64,000 bases of DNA. Source: Bradyrhizobium erythrophlei (GTDB lineage Bacteria > Pseudomonadota > Alphaproteobacteria > Rhizobiales > Xanthobacteraceae). Positions 52,194 through 61,501 of the stretch are shown piece by piece. Every line of letters begins with the position of its first letter. Position 1 is the first letter of the stretch. The translations under genes and the position numbers were made by a program. Where the stretch lies: positions 5,270,001 through 5,334,000 of the forward strand of contig NZ_LT670817.1 in the NCBI RefSeq assembly GCF_900129425.1. The letters are read 5' to 3'. The notes below the pieces were generated by a model, which saw only the letters and a program-made list of their open reading frames with translations, was not told the DNA's origin and did no database searches.

Positions 52194-54308
52194 TTGCCGG
52201 ACGCCAGGAAAGTGGACCCATTCGACGTCGAAGCGCTGGAGCGCGCGGTTAATGACTCGGCCACGCGCGTGTCCGCCATCTGGATCAGCTTTCTCGTTTT
52301 CTCGCTTTACCTTCTGATCGCCGCTACGACGGTCACGCAGCGCCAGCTTCTGCTCGCCGCGCCGGTCCAGCTTCCGGTCTTGAACATCGCTCTGCCGTTG
52401 TGGGGCTTTTTCTTTCTCGCGCCGATCCTGTTTGTGATTCTTCATATCTACGTGCTGCTGCAGGTCCTTCTGCTCGGACGCACGACCGCAGCCTATAATA
52501 CGGCCGTCGCCCGAACCGATCTTTCACCCGAAGAGAACGCCTCGTTGCGGCAGCGTCTCGCAAATACCCTGTTCGCACAGATTTTTGCGGGTTCGCCGCG
52601 CGAGCGCGAAGGTTTTGTTGGCTTGCTGTTGAGGGCGATCGTCTGGATCACACTGGCAATCGGGCCGATCCTGATTCTGTTGGCGTTCCAGTTCAGCTTT
52701 CTCGCCTATCACAGCCATATCGCGACCTGGACCCATCGCCTGCTGATATTGGTTGAGCTGGCGGCGTTTTTTCTGATCTGGCCGCTCGCTCTCGATGCGC
52801 GGAAAGATCTTCAATGGCCAACGGTTGAGGCCGGCCTCAAACACTTGATCTGGATACCCCTTCAGCTATCCGGATTGAGGCGGCCCGACGGAACGTCGTG
52901 GTCGCGGCTTCGCGAGCAAGCGATTCCACTGTCGGCTGCCGCTGTTTTCATTCCGGTTTCTCTGTCGCTGGCGACATTCCCGGGTGAGCCGCACGTCAAC
53001 CTGTTGACCCGACAGCCGCTGCTTTCCGTGCAATGCACGCGGTGGATTCAACAACAATTCAACCTCGCTCAAATTTCGATCGACCTGCGGTTCGATCGTC
53101 TCGTTCTGCCGCAGGTAGATGTCGTCGACGACGACAAGCTCGCCAATATTGCAAAGCACGCATCCGAGCGAAAACTGGCGCAAAGCCAAGGCAAACGGAC
53201 CCAAAATTTTCGAGACCGTGATTTCAATTGCGCCGACATCTATGGCGCAGACCTTCGACGTGTCGATCTGACCGGAGCTTTTTTATTGGATGCGAACTTG
53301 AATTCGTCTGCTCTTGACGGTGCGCTGCTCGATTCGGCCCATCTGCAGGGCGCTCACCTCGATTTCGCGCAGCTTCAGGGAGCGTCTCTCAAAGAAACCT
53401 GGCTTCAAAACGCATGGCTCTCGAACGCAGATCTGCGGGGCGCATCGCTCGATAGCGCCCAGCTTCAGGGCGCATCGCTCGACGGCGCCGAACTTCAAGG
53501 CGCATCGCTTTTCGGGGCTCGGCTACAGGCCGCATCGCTTGATAGAGCACAGCTTCAGGGGGCATCGCTGGAAGACGCCGACCTTCAGGGCGCATCGCTG
53601 ATTGGCAGCAAGCTTCAGGGCGCCACCATCGTATCCACCCAGCTTCGGGGCGCATACTTCGAAGGCAGCCAGCTTCAGGGCACCAACCTCACGGATAGCC
53701 CGATGAGATACAGCCGCCTGTCCCGCGTGTATGTGTGGGGCGCGATGGTTGCGAAAGGTTGCGGCGACGCCGATGTCAGCGTACAGGATGCCACGGTCGT
53801 TTCGAACGGGGGTACGGACGAACAAGTCCCCGCGACACCTGATGCAATCGCGAAATACATCGAGCGCTCGGTCGCGGGTATTCTTGACGCGAGCAAAAAG
53901 GAAGAAACCCGGGCGCAAATGCTGGCCGGCCTCAAGGTTACACGTGCCGCCAACGATGCCGCGCAGATCAGGAAAATCTGGAGTGATTGCGAGGCGGCGA
54001 CCAAGACCAGATCTCGATCGGAACTGGATGACCAACTCGCCCATTTCTTGCGCAATCTCTCATGCAATACTCGCGACGATCGTAAGGCCGTGGCCGAAGG
54101 CATTGTTCGCAACTGGGTCTTGCAGGCTCCGGATCGTATCACGTTCAATGCCACTATTGCCCGTGGTCTGCTCGGCGAAGATGGAGAAGATTGTGCAGCG
54201 ACCAGGGATTTGGATGAGCCAACAAAGCAAAGCCTGCGCGATGCCGTCGCCAGGGCAAATAAGATGCCTTCATCCACCGCCGCCCAGGAAAAGCCCCCCG
54301 CGGAATAA
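52194..54308 (+). CDS. membrane-anchored pentapeptide-repeat protein
   Basis: 704 residues, TTG start with a weak GGGGTG site. The first 265 residues contain about five hydrophobic spans (AIWISFLVFSLYLLIAATTV, PLWGFFFLAPILFVI, AIVWITLAIGPILILLAF). Residues about 340-505 are roughly 30 pentapeptide units of the A(D/N)LxG type, many LQGAS, which fold as a right-handed quadrilateral beta helix. The C-terminal 190 residues are soluble and helical. Membrane plus pentapeptide architecture has no assigned function; possibly a scaffold. Confidence 0.82.
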   Translation: MPDARKVDPFDVEALERAVNDSATRVSAIWISFLVFSLYLLIAATTVTQRQLLLAAPVQLPVLNIALPLWGFFFLAPILFVILHIYVLLQVLLLGRTTAAYNTAVARTDLSPEENASLRQRLANTLFAQIFAGSPREREGFVGLLLRAIVWITLAIGPILILLAFQFSFLAYHSHIATWTHRLLILVELAAFFLIWPLALDARKDLQWPTVEAGLKHLIWIPLQLSGLRRPDGTSWSRLREQAIPLSAAAVFIPVSLSLATFPGEPHVNLLTRQPLLSVQCTRWIQQQFNLAQISIDLRFDRLVLPQVDVVDDDKLANIAKHASERKLAQSQGKRTQNFRDRDFNCADIYGADLRRVDLTGAFLLDANLNSSALDGALLDSAHLQGAHLDFAQLQGASLKETWLQNAWLSNADLRGASLDSAQLQGASLDGAELQGASLFGARLQAASLDRAQLQGASLEDADLQGASLIGSKLQGATIVSTQLRGAYFEGSQLQGTNLTDSPMRYSRLSRVYVWGAMVAKGCGDADVSVQDATVVSNGGTDEQVPATPDAIAKYIERSVAGILDASKKEETRAQMLAGLKVTRAANDAAQIRKIWSDCEAATKTRSRSELDDQLAHFLRNLSCNTRDDRKAVAEGIVRNWVLQAPDRITFNATIARGLLGEDGEDCAATRDLDEPTKQSLRDAVARANKMPSSTAAQEKPPAE

Positions 54309-54409
54309 TCTCGCGACTCCGGTTCCCTTCCCGCTCTCCTTACGCTAAAAGCCTGCTCGAATCCCGCTTACCTGCGCTCGTTCGCAGGAGTGAGCATAAG
54401 GAGACTGCA

Positions 54410-56458
54410 ATGCCAGACAAGAATACGCCCGCGTCAGGATTCCAGTACAGCCTCACGAATCTGAAACCGGTCGAACCCGTGCACAAGATCGCCCTCACCT
54501 TCCCCGACGGCGCGCAGCGCGAATTCCCCAAAAACATCACCGGGCTCGATATCGCCAAGGGCATCTCGCCGTCGCTGGCCAAGCGGACCGTGGCGATGGC
54601 CCTCGACGGCGTGGTGGTCGATCTCGCCGACCCGATCGAGCATGATGCGAAAATCGAATTCATCGCCCGCGACGATGCGCGTGCGCTGGAACTGATCCGG
54701 CATGACGCCGCCCACGTGCTGGCCGAAGCGGTGCAGTCGCTGTGGCCGGGCACGCAGGTGACGATCGGCCCGGTAATCGAGAACGGCTTCTATTACGACT
54801 TCTTCCGCAACGAGCCGTTCACGCCGGAAGATTTTGCCGCGATCGAAAAGAAGATGCGCGAGATCATCGCCCGCGACAAACCTTTTACGAAGGAAATCTG
54901 GAGCCGCGAGCAGACCAAGCAGGTGTTCCGCGACAACGGCGAGATGTTCAAGGTCGAACTGGTCGACGCCATTCCGGCCGACCAGACCATCAAGATCTAC
55001 AAGCAGGGCGACTGGTTCGACCTGTGCCGCGGACCGCATATGACGTCCACCGGCAAGATCGGCAATGCGTTCAAGCTGATGAAGGTGGCTGGCGCCTATT
55101 GGCGCGGCGACTCCAACAATCCGATGCTGACGCGCATTTACGGCACCGCATTTGCAAAACAGGAAGAGCTCGACGCTTACCTCAAGCAGATCGAGGAAGC
55201 CGAGAAGCGCGACCACCGCAAGCTCGGGCGCGAACTCGACCTGTTTCATTTCCAGGAGGAAGGCCCCGGCGTGGTGTTCTGGCACCCCAAGGGCTGGACC
55301 ATCTTCCAGGCGCTGATTGCCTATATGCGCCGCCGGCTGACCGGTGATTACAGCGAGGTCAACGCGCCGCAGATTCTCGACAAGTCGCTGTGGGAAACCT
55401 CCGGCCACTGGGACTGGTACCGCGAGAACATGTTCGCGGCGCAATCCGCCGGCGACGAGGCCGAAGACAAGCGCTGGTTTGCCCTGAAACCGATGAACTG
55501 TCCCGGCCACGTGCAGATCTTCAAGCACGGCCTGAAGAGCTACCGCGACCTGCCTTTGCGCTTGGCCGAATTCGGCGTGGTACATCGCTACGAGCCGTCG
55601 GGTGCAATGCATGGCCTGATGCGGGTGCGCGGATTCACCCAGGACGATGCGCATGTGTTCTGCACCGAAGCGCAGCTCGCCGACGAGTGCCTGAAGATCA
55701 ACGATCTCATTCTGTCGACCTATGCCGATTTCGGCTTCGAAGGCGAACTGACGGTCAAGCTCTCGACCCGCCCCGACAAGCGCGTCGGTACCGACGAGAT
55801 GTGGGATCACGCCGAGCGCGTGATGGCGACCGTGCTCTCGGAGATCGCGGCCAAGGGCCATAATCAGCAGATTAAGACCGCGATCAATCCCGGCGAAGGC
55901 GCGTTCTACGGCCCGAAGTTCGAATATGTGCTGCGCGACGCCATCGGCCGCGACTGGCAGTGCGGCACCACGCAGGTCGACTTCAACCTGCCCGAAAGAT
56001 TCGGCGCGTTCTATATCGATGCCGACGGTTCGAAGAAAACGCCGGTCATGGTGCACCGCGCGATCTGCGGTTCGATGGAGCGCTTTATCGGCATCCTGAT
56101 CGAGCATTATGCGGGTAACTTTCCGCTCTGGCTGGCGCCGATCCAGGCCGTCGTCACCACCATTACCTCGGAAGGCGACGAATACGCTGAGGTGGTTGCC
56201 GCGGCCGCGCGCCGCGCGGGCTTGCGTGTCGAACTCGACCTGCGCAACGAAAAGATCAACTACAAGGTCCGCGAGCATTCGCTGGCGAAAATCCCGGCAC
56301 TTCTCGTGGTCGGCAAGAAGGAAGCCGAGACCCATTCGGTCTCGATCCGCCGGCTCGGCAGCGACGGACAAACGGTGATGCCGACCGACGAAGCGATCGC
56401 GGCACTGGTCGATGAAGCGACACCGCCGGACGTGAAGCGGGCGCGAGCAGCCGATTAG
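54410..56458 (+). CDS. thrS: threonyl-tRNA synthetase
   Basis: 682 residues, ATG with AAGGAG seven bases upstream. Charges tRNA-Thr; class II synthetase. N-terminal TGS (KIALTFPDGAQREFP), editing domain with HDAAHVLAEA, catalytic core with MNCPGHVQIF (Zn Cys), VVHRYEPSGAMHGLMRVRGFTQDDAH (motif 2) and HRAICGSMERFIGILIEHY (motif 3), then the anticodon domain. About 25 residues longer at the N-terminus than E. coli ThrS. The stop overlaps the convergent higA stop. Confidence 0.97.
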   Translation: MPDKNTPASGFQYSLTNLKPVEPVHKIALTFPDGAQREFPKNITGLDIAKGISPSLAKRTVAMALDGVVVDLADPIEHDAKIEFIARDDARALELIRHDAAHVLAEAVQSLWPGTQVTIGPVIENGFYYDFFRNEPFTPEDFAAIEKKMREIIARDKPFTKEIWSREQTKQVFRDNGEMFKVELVDAIPADQTIKIYKQGDWFDLCRGPHMTSTGKIGNAFKLMKVAGAYWRGDSNNPMLTRIYGTAFAKQEELDAYLKQIEEAEKRDHRKLGRELDLFHFQEEGPGVVFWHPKGWTIFQALIAYMRRRLTGDYSEVNAPQILDKSLWETSGHWDWYRENMFAAQSAGDEAEDKRWFALKPMNCPGHVQIFKHGLKSYRDLPLRLAEFGVVHRYEPSGAMHGLMRVRGFTQDDAHVFCTEAQLADECLKINDLILSTYADFGFEGELTVKLSTRPDKRVGTDEMWDHAERVMATVLSEIAAKGHNQQIKTAINPGEGAFYGPKFEYVLRDAIGRDWQCGTTQVDFNLPERFGAFYIDADGSKKTPVMVHRAICGSMERFIGILIEHYAGNFPLWLAPIQAVVTTITSEGDEYAEVVAAAARRAGLRVELDLRNEKINYKVREHSLAKIPALLVVGKKEAETHSVSIRRLGSDGQTVMPTDEAIAALVDEATPPDVKRARAAD

Positions 56459-56826
56459 GCAGCCTTGTGTTGCCCGATCTTGATCAACGATTCGGCGGGA
56501 ATGCCAAGCCCCGTGTGCAATCGCCTGATCATATTGAGCGTAAGCTCACGCCGGCGATTTAGTACTTCGTGCACACGATTGCGGCTGCCGATGAAGGGGA
56601 TGAGATCGCGCGGCTGCAGCCCGCTCTGCTCCATGTGGTATTTGATCGCCTCCACCGGGTCCGGCAAATCGAGCGGATAGTGCTTCCGTTCCCATGCTTC
56701 CACCAGCGTCACCAGAACATCAAGCCGATCGCCCTCGGGCGAATTGCGCCTGGCATTCATTAATCCCTCGATCTCCCTGAGAACGCGGCGATAGTCACGA
56801 TGGGATTTGATCGGTGCGATGTCCAT
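56455..56826 (-). CDS. higA: HigA-type antitoxin
   Basis: 123 residues from ATG 56826. Helix-turn-helix XRE antitoxin with the HigA blocks PDPVEAIKYHMEQSGLQPRDLI and FIGSRNRVHEVLNRRRELTL. It lies 10 bases downstream of the HigB-like toxin gene and binds both toxin and operator in known systems. Its stop is merged with the thrS stop on the other strand. Confidence 0.88.
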   Translation of the reverse strand: MDIAPIKSHRDYRRVLREIEGLMNARRNSPEGDRLDVLVTLVEAWERKHYPLDLPDPVEAIKYHMEQSGLQPRDLIPFIGSRNRVHEVLNRRRELTLNMIRRLHTGLGIPAESLIKIGQHKAA

Positions 56827-56836
56827 GACTGAAGCC

Positions 56837-57151
56837 TTAGATGCTCTGTGCGTCGATAGCGTCGTATTGCCGATGAGTACCAATGAAGCGGATGTAGACG
56901 ACGCGATAAGGATAGTTGATCCAGACCACGATGCGATACTTGTTGCCGGCGATGTTGAAGACCACGCGGCCGTCCTTGAGAACACTGGCGCTGCGGATAT
57001 CACGTTTGACGTCCGCCGGCTTCGCCCAGTCGGCCTGCCTCACCTGCCGAAACCAGGCCATAACCGGCTCGCGGGCGTCAGCAACGCCCGCGCTTCGGTT
57101 AAGAAAGGCCTTGATCGTGCTGAGCGCTATCACTCTCACCCAGTCGATCAT
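56837..57151 (-). CDS. higB: HigB-type mRNA interferase toxin
   Basis: About 104 residues from ATG 57151 (GTG 57139 is an alternative start). RelE/HigB fold; ADWAKPADVKRDIRSASVL and FNIAGNKYRIVVWINYPYRVVYIRFIGTH are diagnostic. Cleaves mRNA on ribosomes in known members. It precedes higA, the usual HigBA order, and has an inverted repeat just upstream. The catalytic tail ends HRQYDAIDAQSI. Confidence 0.88.
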   Translation of the reverse strand: MIDWVRVIALSTIKAFLNRSAGVADAREPVMAWFRQVRQADWAKPADVKRDIRSASVLKDGRVVFNIAGNKYRIVVWINYPYRVVYIRFIGTHRQYDAIDAQSI

Positions 57152-57157
57152 AGCATA

Positions 57158-57172
57158 GTCCCATTTTGGGAC
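57158..57172 (-). promoter_or_regulatory. inverted repeat upstream of higBA, likely HigA operator
   Basis: GTCCCA-TTT-TGGGAC, perfect arms of six with a three-base spacer, seven bases before the toxin start. In HigBA systems such palindromes are bound by HigA. The promoter presumably overlaps. Confidence 0.6.
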
Positions 57173-57489
57173 CAAGCGTTTTATTGTGCGGGCGCTCGGT
57201 AGCCCTGATCGACGAGGAGAATAGATGCGCTGCCGAGCGCCAGTTCGTGGGTCCGCTGGGAGGCGAATACGAGCGTAGCGACATCAACCCGCCAGCGCTG
57301 CGGCTCGCCTGAGGGCCTCGTCGCTCGCGCGCAGGCCGTCCTCGGCGCGCTGTCAGCCCCGCCCGGGCCGGCGCCGGGCAGGAAATAACCCCCGATCACA
57401 ATCGGTCTAAAGCCGCCTTTACCGTCTCGTGGCTGGGCGGATCGCGTGCTATGCGATCCCCCGGATGATCCCCATTTGAAAGAACCGCA
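57173..57489. other. intergenic region between higBA and nitroreductase
   Basis: No supported gene. Minus-strand frames crossing it are arginine- and alanine-rich. One GCGAGCCGCAGCGCTGGC-type stretch could be a decayed coding segment, but I cannot place it. Confidence 0.35.
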
Positions 57490-58053
57490 GTGCCCGACGC
57501 CCTTGAACTCCTGAAAATCCGCCGCTCCGTCAAACCGCGCGAGATGACCGGACCCGGCCCCTCGCCCGCCGAGATTGAGACCATCCTGACCATCGGCGCG
57601 CGGGTGCCCGATCACGGCAAGCTGACGCCGTGGCGCTTTATCGTGTTCGAAGGCGACGCGCGCGTCCGTGCCGGCGAGGTGATCGCGCAGGTATTTGCGC
57701 GGAAAAATCCGCAAGCCGCGCCAGCCGAGATCGATGTCGAGAAGCGGCGGCTGACCGATGCGCCGCTGGTGATCGGCGTGGTCAGCTTTACCCGGCCGCA
57801 TCCCAAGGTGCCGCCGTGGGAGCAGGAATTATCCGCCGGCGCCAGCGCGATGAACATCGTCACCGCCGCGACCGCGCTCGGCTACGGCGCGTGCTGGCTG
57901 ACCGGCTGGTTCGCATTCGATCGCGACGTGCTCGACGGGCTCGGATTGAAGGCCGACGAAAAGCTCGCCGGTTTGATTCACATCGGCACGCCCTCAAAAC
58001 CCAGCGAAGACCGCCCGCGCCCGGCGCTTGCCGATATCGTGACTCGGTTTTAG
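57490..58053 (+). CDS. nitroreductase family protein
   Basis: 187 residues, GTG start. FMN-dependent NAD(P)H oxidoreductase: LLKIRRSVKPREMTG, ILTIGARVPDHGKLTPWRF, SAGASAMNIVTAATALGYGACW and GLIHIGTPSKPSEDRPRP follow the YdjA-like family. FMN-binding Arg residues are in the first and last of these blocks. Reduces nitro compounds or related substrates; true substrate unknown. Single gene. Confidence 0.88.
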   Translation: MPDALELLKIRRSVKPREMTGPGPSPAEIETILTIGARVPDHGKLTPWRFIVFEGDARVRAGEVIAQVFARKNPQAAPAEIDVEKRRLTDAPLVIGVVSFTRPHPKVPPWEQELSAGASAMNIVTAATALGYGACWLTGWFAFDRDVLDGLGLKADEKLAGLIHIGTPSKPSEDRPRPALADIVTRF

Positions 58054-58132
58054 AGGCGGGTGAGCCGTACTGTGCCTCAGAGGAACGTTGTTCTGGTATC
58101 CGGCAGATGTCTCAATAGCGGCGGACGCCTCA

Positions 58133-61100
58133 TCAATGAAGCTCGCCGAGCAAGGCCTTGGCCTTTCGCAGGTCGCTTGTGTCAAAGCCTTCGGTGAACC
58201 AATCGTAGACGGGGGCGAGAAGGTCTCGTGCCGCTTGCCGCTTTCCCTGATCGCTCAGGAGCCGCGCCAGGCTCATGGCCGCGCGCAATTCCCACGACTT
58301 TGCCTGCTGTGCTCGCGCAACGGCCAGGGAATGCTCGAAATATGCTTGCGCTTTCGTCACGTCCCGCCGCGGCGACTTGAGCGCGATTTCACCGGCAACG
58401 CGATGAGCCTCGGCCTCGCACCACCTTTCCCTGGTTGCTTGCATCGCCGTCATTGCCCTGCCGATGCAGCGCCAGGCATCATCGAATTGGCCTAAATCTG
58501 CGTGGGCGATGGCCAGCATGAACTCATGCTCCGGCGTAAATATTGTCGATCCGGTCGACCGCCACAACTCAATGCCGGACGTGACCATCTCGACTGCCTT
58601 CGTGCCTTTCCCCGTGAGGGTCAGGACATAGCCCTGCCGCAACACCCCTTCCGCCTTTCGGAACGGCGCGCCTTTCTCCTCCGCCAGCATGACGAGTTCT
58701 TTGATATGCTCGTTTGCCGCATCGTAATTCCCGCAATAGGTATTGATAAGAATAGGAAAATTCAGCGTGAACATCAGAGTCGCGGCATGTTCGATCTGGC
58801 GCGCTTCCATGAGCGCGCAGTCCGCATCTTTGAGCGCAGCCTCGGGATAACCGAGCAGCCACAGGAGCATTCCACGAAAGCCCAGGCACGTCACCCGGAG
58901 GTCCTGGCCAAATCGCGTCATCAATCGCCGGTGCTCGGCGGCGCGGTAAAGGGCGAGCGCGTCGTTGTAGTGCGCTCTGGCCTCAACGAGGTCTCCCATA
59001 AACGCGAGCGTGCTCGCCATGGTGCGGTGTCCGATCATGAGCGGTGCCGCCGTTCCCTCCTTCTCGCCAAAGGACAGAAACCGTGCTGCGAGCTCTCGCG
59101 CAACGTCACCATTGAAGCTTATGAAATTGACGATCCACTGGCCAAACAGGGCTGAGAGCAGCAACGAAGGGTCATCGGGAGGTTCTCCGAGCCGTTCCGC
59201 TTGCTCGATCAACGCTCTCACCTGAGCCACGGCAGCCTTGGTTTCGGGCGCGCCATATCCCTTGACATGCATGAGCGTGTTCAAGAGCGCGACTTGTAAA
59301 ACGATCTGCTCGCGCCGCAGGTCGGGGCTGCTGGGCAAGGTTGCGATTTGCGCAAGAGCGTGGCTCAGTTGTTCTGCGGCTTCGACCAGCGCCGAGCGCT
59401 CCTGTGACCGCTGTCCCGCCTTGCCCCACAGGCGCGCCGACTTCTCAATCAGGTCGGCCTTTGTGTAGTGACGCGCCAGCAGCTCGGGCTGGCTCTCGGC
59501 GATTTCTGCGAACTCACTTTCGAGGATTTCGGCGATGCGCGCATGCAGCACGCGCCTTGGCTCCCGCAGCAGCGTGCCGTAGGCCGCGTCCTGCACCAGC
59601 GCATGCTTGAACAGGTAGCTCGCATACGGCGGGGTGCCCTGTCGAAACAACAAACCCGCCGCAATCAGCCGGTCGAGGTCAGAGTTCAATTCCGCCTCCG
59701 GCTTTTGCACGAGCGCTGCCAGCAACATATGGGGAAATTCCCGGCCGATCGCCGCGCCGACCTGTGCCACGTCCTTCGCCCGGCCGAGCCGGTCGAGTCG
59801 CGACATCAGCGAAGCCTGCAGGCTTGCCGGAACCGCCACCACCGGCGTTGGCGCCCCTGCGAAGGCCCGCAGCGCTTCACTTTCACCCTCCGCATCCAGC
59901 ACCGCCTTGGTCATCTCCTCGACGAACAGTGGAATGCCATCGGTGCGCTCGATGATGTCCTGGCGGATGTCCGCCGGTAACGATCGGTTGCCGGCGATTC
60001 CCTCGATCAGGGAATCGATGTCGCGCCGCGCCAGCCGATTGAGGGTCAGCGCAGTCACGTGCGGCCGTCCGATCCAGGGCGGGCTGAATTCCGGCCTGAA
60101 AGTAACAAGTATCAAGAGCCGGTGGCTCACGGCCAGGTCCACCGCCCGAGCGAACAATTCGAGGCTGGTCGGATCGGTCCAATGCGCATCTTCGAAAGTC
60201 ATCAGCACCGGATTGATCCGCGCCAGCGCCTCGATGCGCGAACCAAGAGCTTTCAGCGTTTTCTGACGACGGAGCTGCGGCTCAACCTCAACCGGAGGGT
60301 AGCGTCCATCGTTGGGCAGCGACAGCAGTTCGGCAAACAGCGCCGCATCTTGGGGCGGCGTCGAGCTTTGCGCCAGCAGCGCGTCAAGCTTGTCCTCTTT
60401 CGCTTGCGGGCTGTCATCGTGAGCAAAGCCGGCGGCGCGCATCATCTCGCCGATGACCGGATAGAGCGCGCTGTCGGTGTGCTGCGGCGAGCAGAAGCAC
60501 CGCAGGCGCATATGCGGCTCGCGAGCAAGCTGTTCCAACAGCGCGACGATGAGCCGTGATTTGCCGATCCCCGCCTCACCGGAAAGCAGCACCACCTGGC
60601 CTTCGCCGATCCTGGCCCGCGACCACCGCCGAAGCAGCAACTCAAGTTCTTCCTCCCGCCCGACCAGGGAGATCAGGGTCCCCTCACGCAGCGCCTCGAA
60701 CCGGCTTTCGACCGAGCTGGGCCGCACCGCCGTCCATGCGCGCACCGGCCCGGTGATTCCCTTGAGGTCTATGGCCCCAAGGTCCTGCAGTTCGAACAGA
60801 TTTCCGAGAAGTCTCCGCGTGCCCTCGGCGATGACCACCATGTTGGGCCCCGCGATATTCTGTAACCGTGCAGCCAGATTCGGAGTCTCGCCGACAATGC
60901 CATGTTCCTGCGCCTCGCCTGCCCCGATGAGATCGCCGACCACCACCAGACCGGTCGCTATGCCCACACGTACTTGCAGAACAACGGGCTCCCTAAGCGC
61001 GGCGAGCCCCGCGACCAGGTCCAATCCAGCCCGTACCGCGCGTTCTGCATCATCCTCGTGCGCCTGTGGATAGCCGAAATAGGCGAGCACGCCGTCGCCC

Positions 61101-61501
61101 ATATATTTTGCCACGAACCCGTCGAAGCGCCGCACCGTGTCTGTGACACACTTCTGGTAAGTTGAAATGATGTCTCGTAAATCCTCAGGGTCCATACGTG
61201 CCGATAGTTCCGTCGAGCCGACCAGGTCGGCGAACATAACGGTGACCTGACGGCGCTCCGCGGCGTCCAGGGCCTTCGGCGCCGTCGAAGCAGCGGAGGG
61301 TTCGGCTGCGGCCTGCGCCGCGGCCGTCGGCTCGCTGATGGCTGCAAGGAGTTTCCGCCGGTGCCCGAGCGGAATACCGATATCCTTCAGGTCCTGGTCG
61401 GTCAGATGGGGGAGTACGGAGACATCAATTTCATTGTCGGCAAAACGCTGCGCGTATTGTCCGAGACCAAGTCGCCCAAGCCAGTCGGCAATCTCCGGCA
61501 C
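58133..61501 (-). CDS. SAM-domain adenylate/guanylate cyclase with AAA ATPase and TPR
   Basis: 1122 residues, GTG start with GGAGG six bases upstream. SAM domain (1-56, LTDQDLKDIGIPLGHRRKLL). Class III cyclase (about 82-260) with metal Asp in MFADLVGSTE (D92) and Asp136 in KYMGDGVLAYFG, and VGETPNLAARLQ. ATPase region with Walker A GEAGIGKS (308-315), FEDAHWTDP and VEEMTKAVL (STAND-like). C-terminal half is TPR. A large family in Bradyrhizobium; likely a signal-sensing cyclase. Ligand unknown. Confidence 0.92.
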   Translation of the reverse strand: MPEIADWLGRLGLGQYAQRFADNEIDVSVLPHLTDQDLKDIGIPLGHRRKLLAAISEPTAAAQAAAEPSAASTAPKALDAAERRQVTVMFADLVGSTELSARMDPEDLRDIISTYQKCVTDTVRRFDGFVAKYMGDGVLAYFGYPQAHEDDAERAVRAGLDLVAGLAALREPVVLQVRVGIATGLVVVGDLIGAGEAQEHGIVGETPNLAARLQNIAGPNMVVIAEGTRRLLGNLFELQDLGAIDLKGITGPVRAWTAVRPSSVESRFEALREGTLISLVGREEELELLLRRWSRARIGEGQVVLLSGEAGIGKSRLIVALLEQLAREPHMRLRCFCSPQHTDSALYPVIGEMMRAAGFAHDDSPQAKEDKLDALLAQSSTPPQDAALFAELLSLPNDGRYPPVEVEPQLRRQKTLKALGSRIEALARINPVLMTFEDAHWTDPTSLELFARAVDLAVSHRLLILVTFRPEFSPPWIGRPHVTALTLNRLARRDIDSLIEGIAGNRSLPADIRQDIIERTDGIPLFVEEMTKAVLDAEGESEALRAFAGAPTPVVAVPASLQASLMSRLDRLGRAKDVAQVGAAIGREFPHMLLAALVQKPEAELNSDLDRLIAAGLLFRQGTPPYASYLFKHALVQDAAYGTLLREPRRVLHARIAEILESEFAEIAESQPELLARHYTKADLIEKSARLWGKAGQRSQERSALVEAAEQLSHALAQIATLPSSPDLRREQIVLQVALLNTLMHVKGYGAPETKAAVAQVRALIEQAERLGEPPDDPSLLLSALFGQWIVNFISFNGDVARELAARFLSFGEKEGTAAPLMIGHRTMASTLAFMGDLVEARAHYNDALALYRAAEHRRLMTRFGQDLRVTCLGFRGMLLWLLGYPEAALKDADCALMEARQIEHAATLMFTLNFPILINTYCGNYDAANEHIKELVMLAEEKGAPFRKAEGVLRQGYVLTLTGKGTKAVEMVTSGIELWRSTGSTIFTPEHEFMLAIAHADLGQFDDAWRCIGRAMTAMQATRERWCEAEAHRVAGEIALKSPRRDVTKAQAYFEHSLAVARAQQAKSWELRAAMSLARLLSDQGKRQAARDLLAPVYDWFTEGFDTSDLRKAKALLGELH

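Noticed and set aside
54434..56371. 645-codon frame antisense to thrS
   Set aside because: thrS is certain; this is an antisense shadow.
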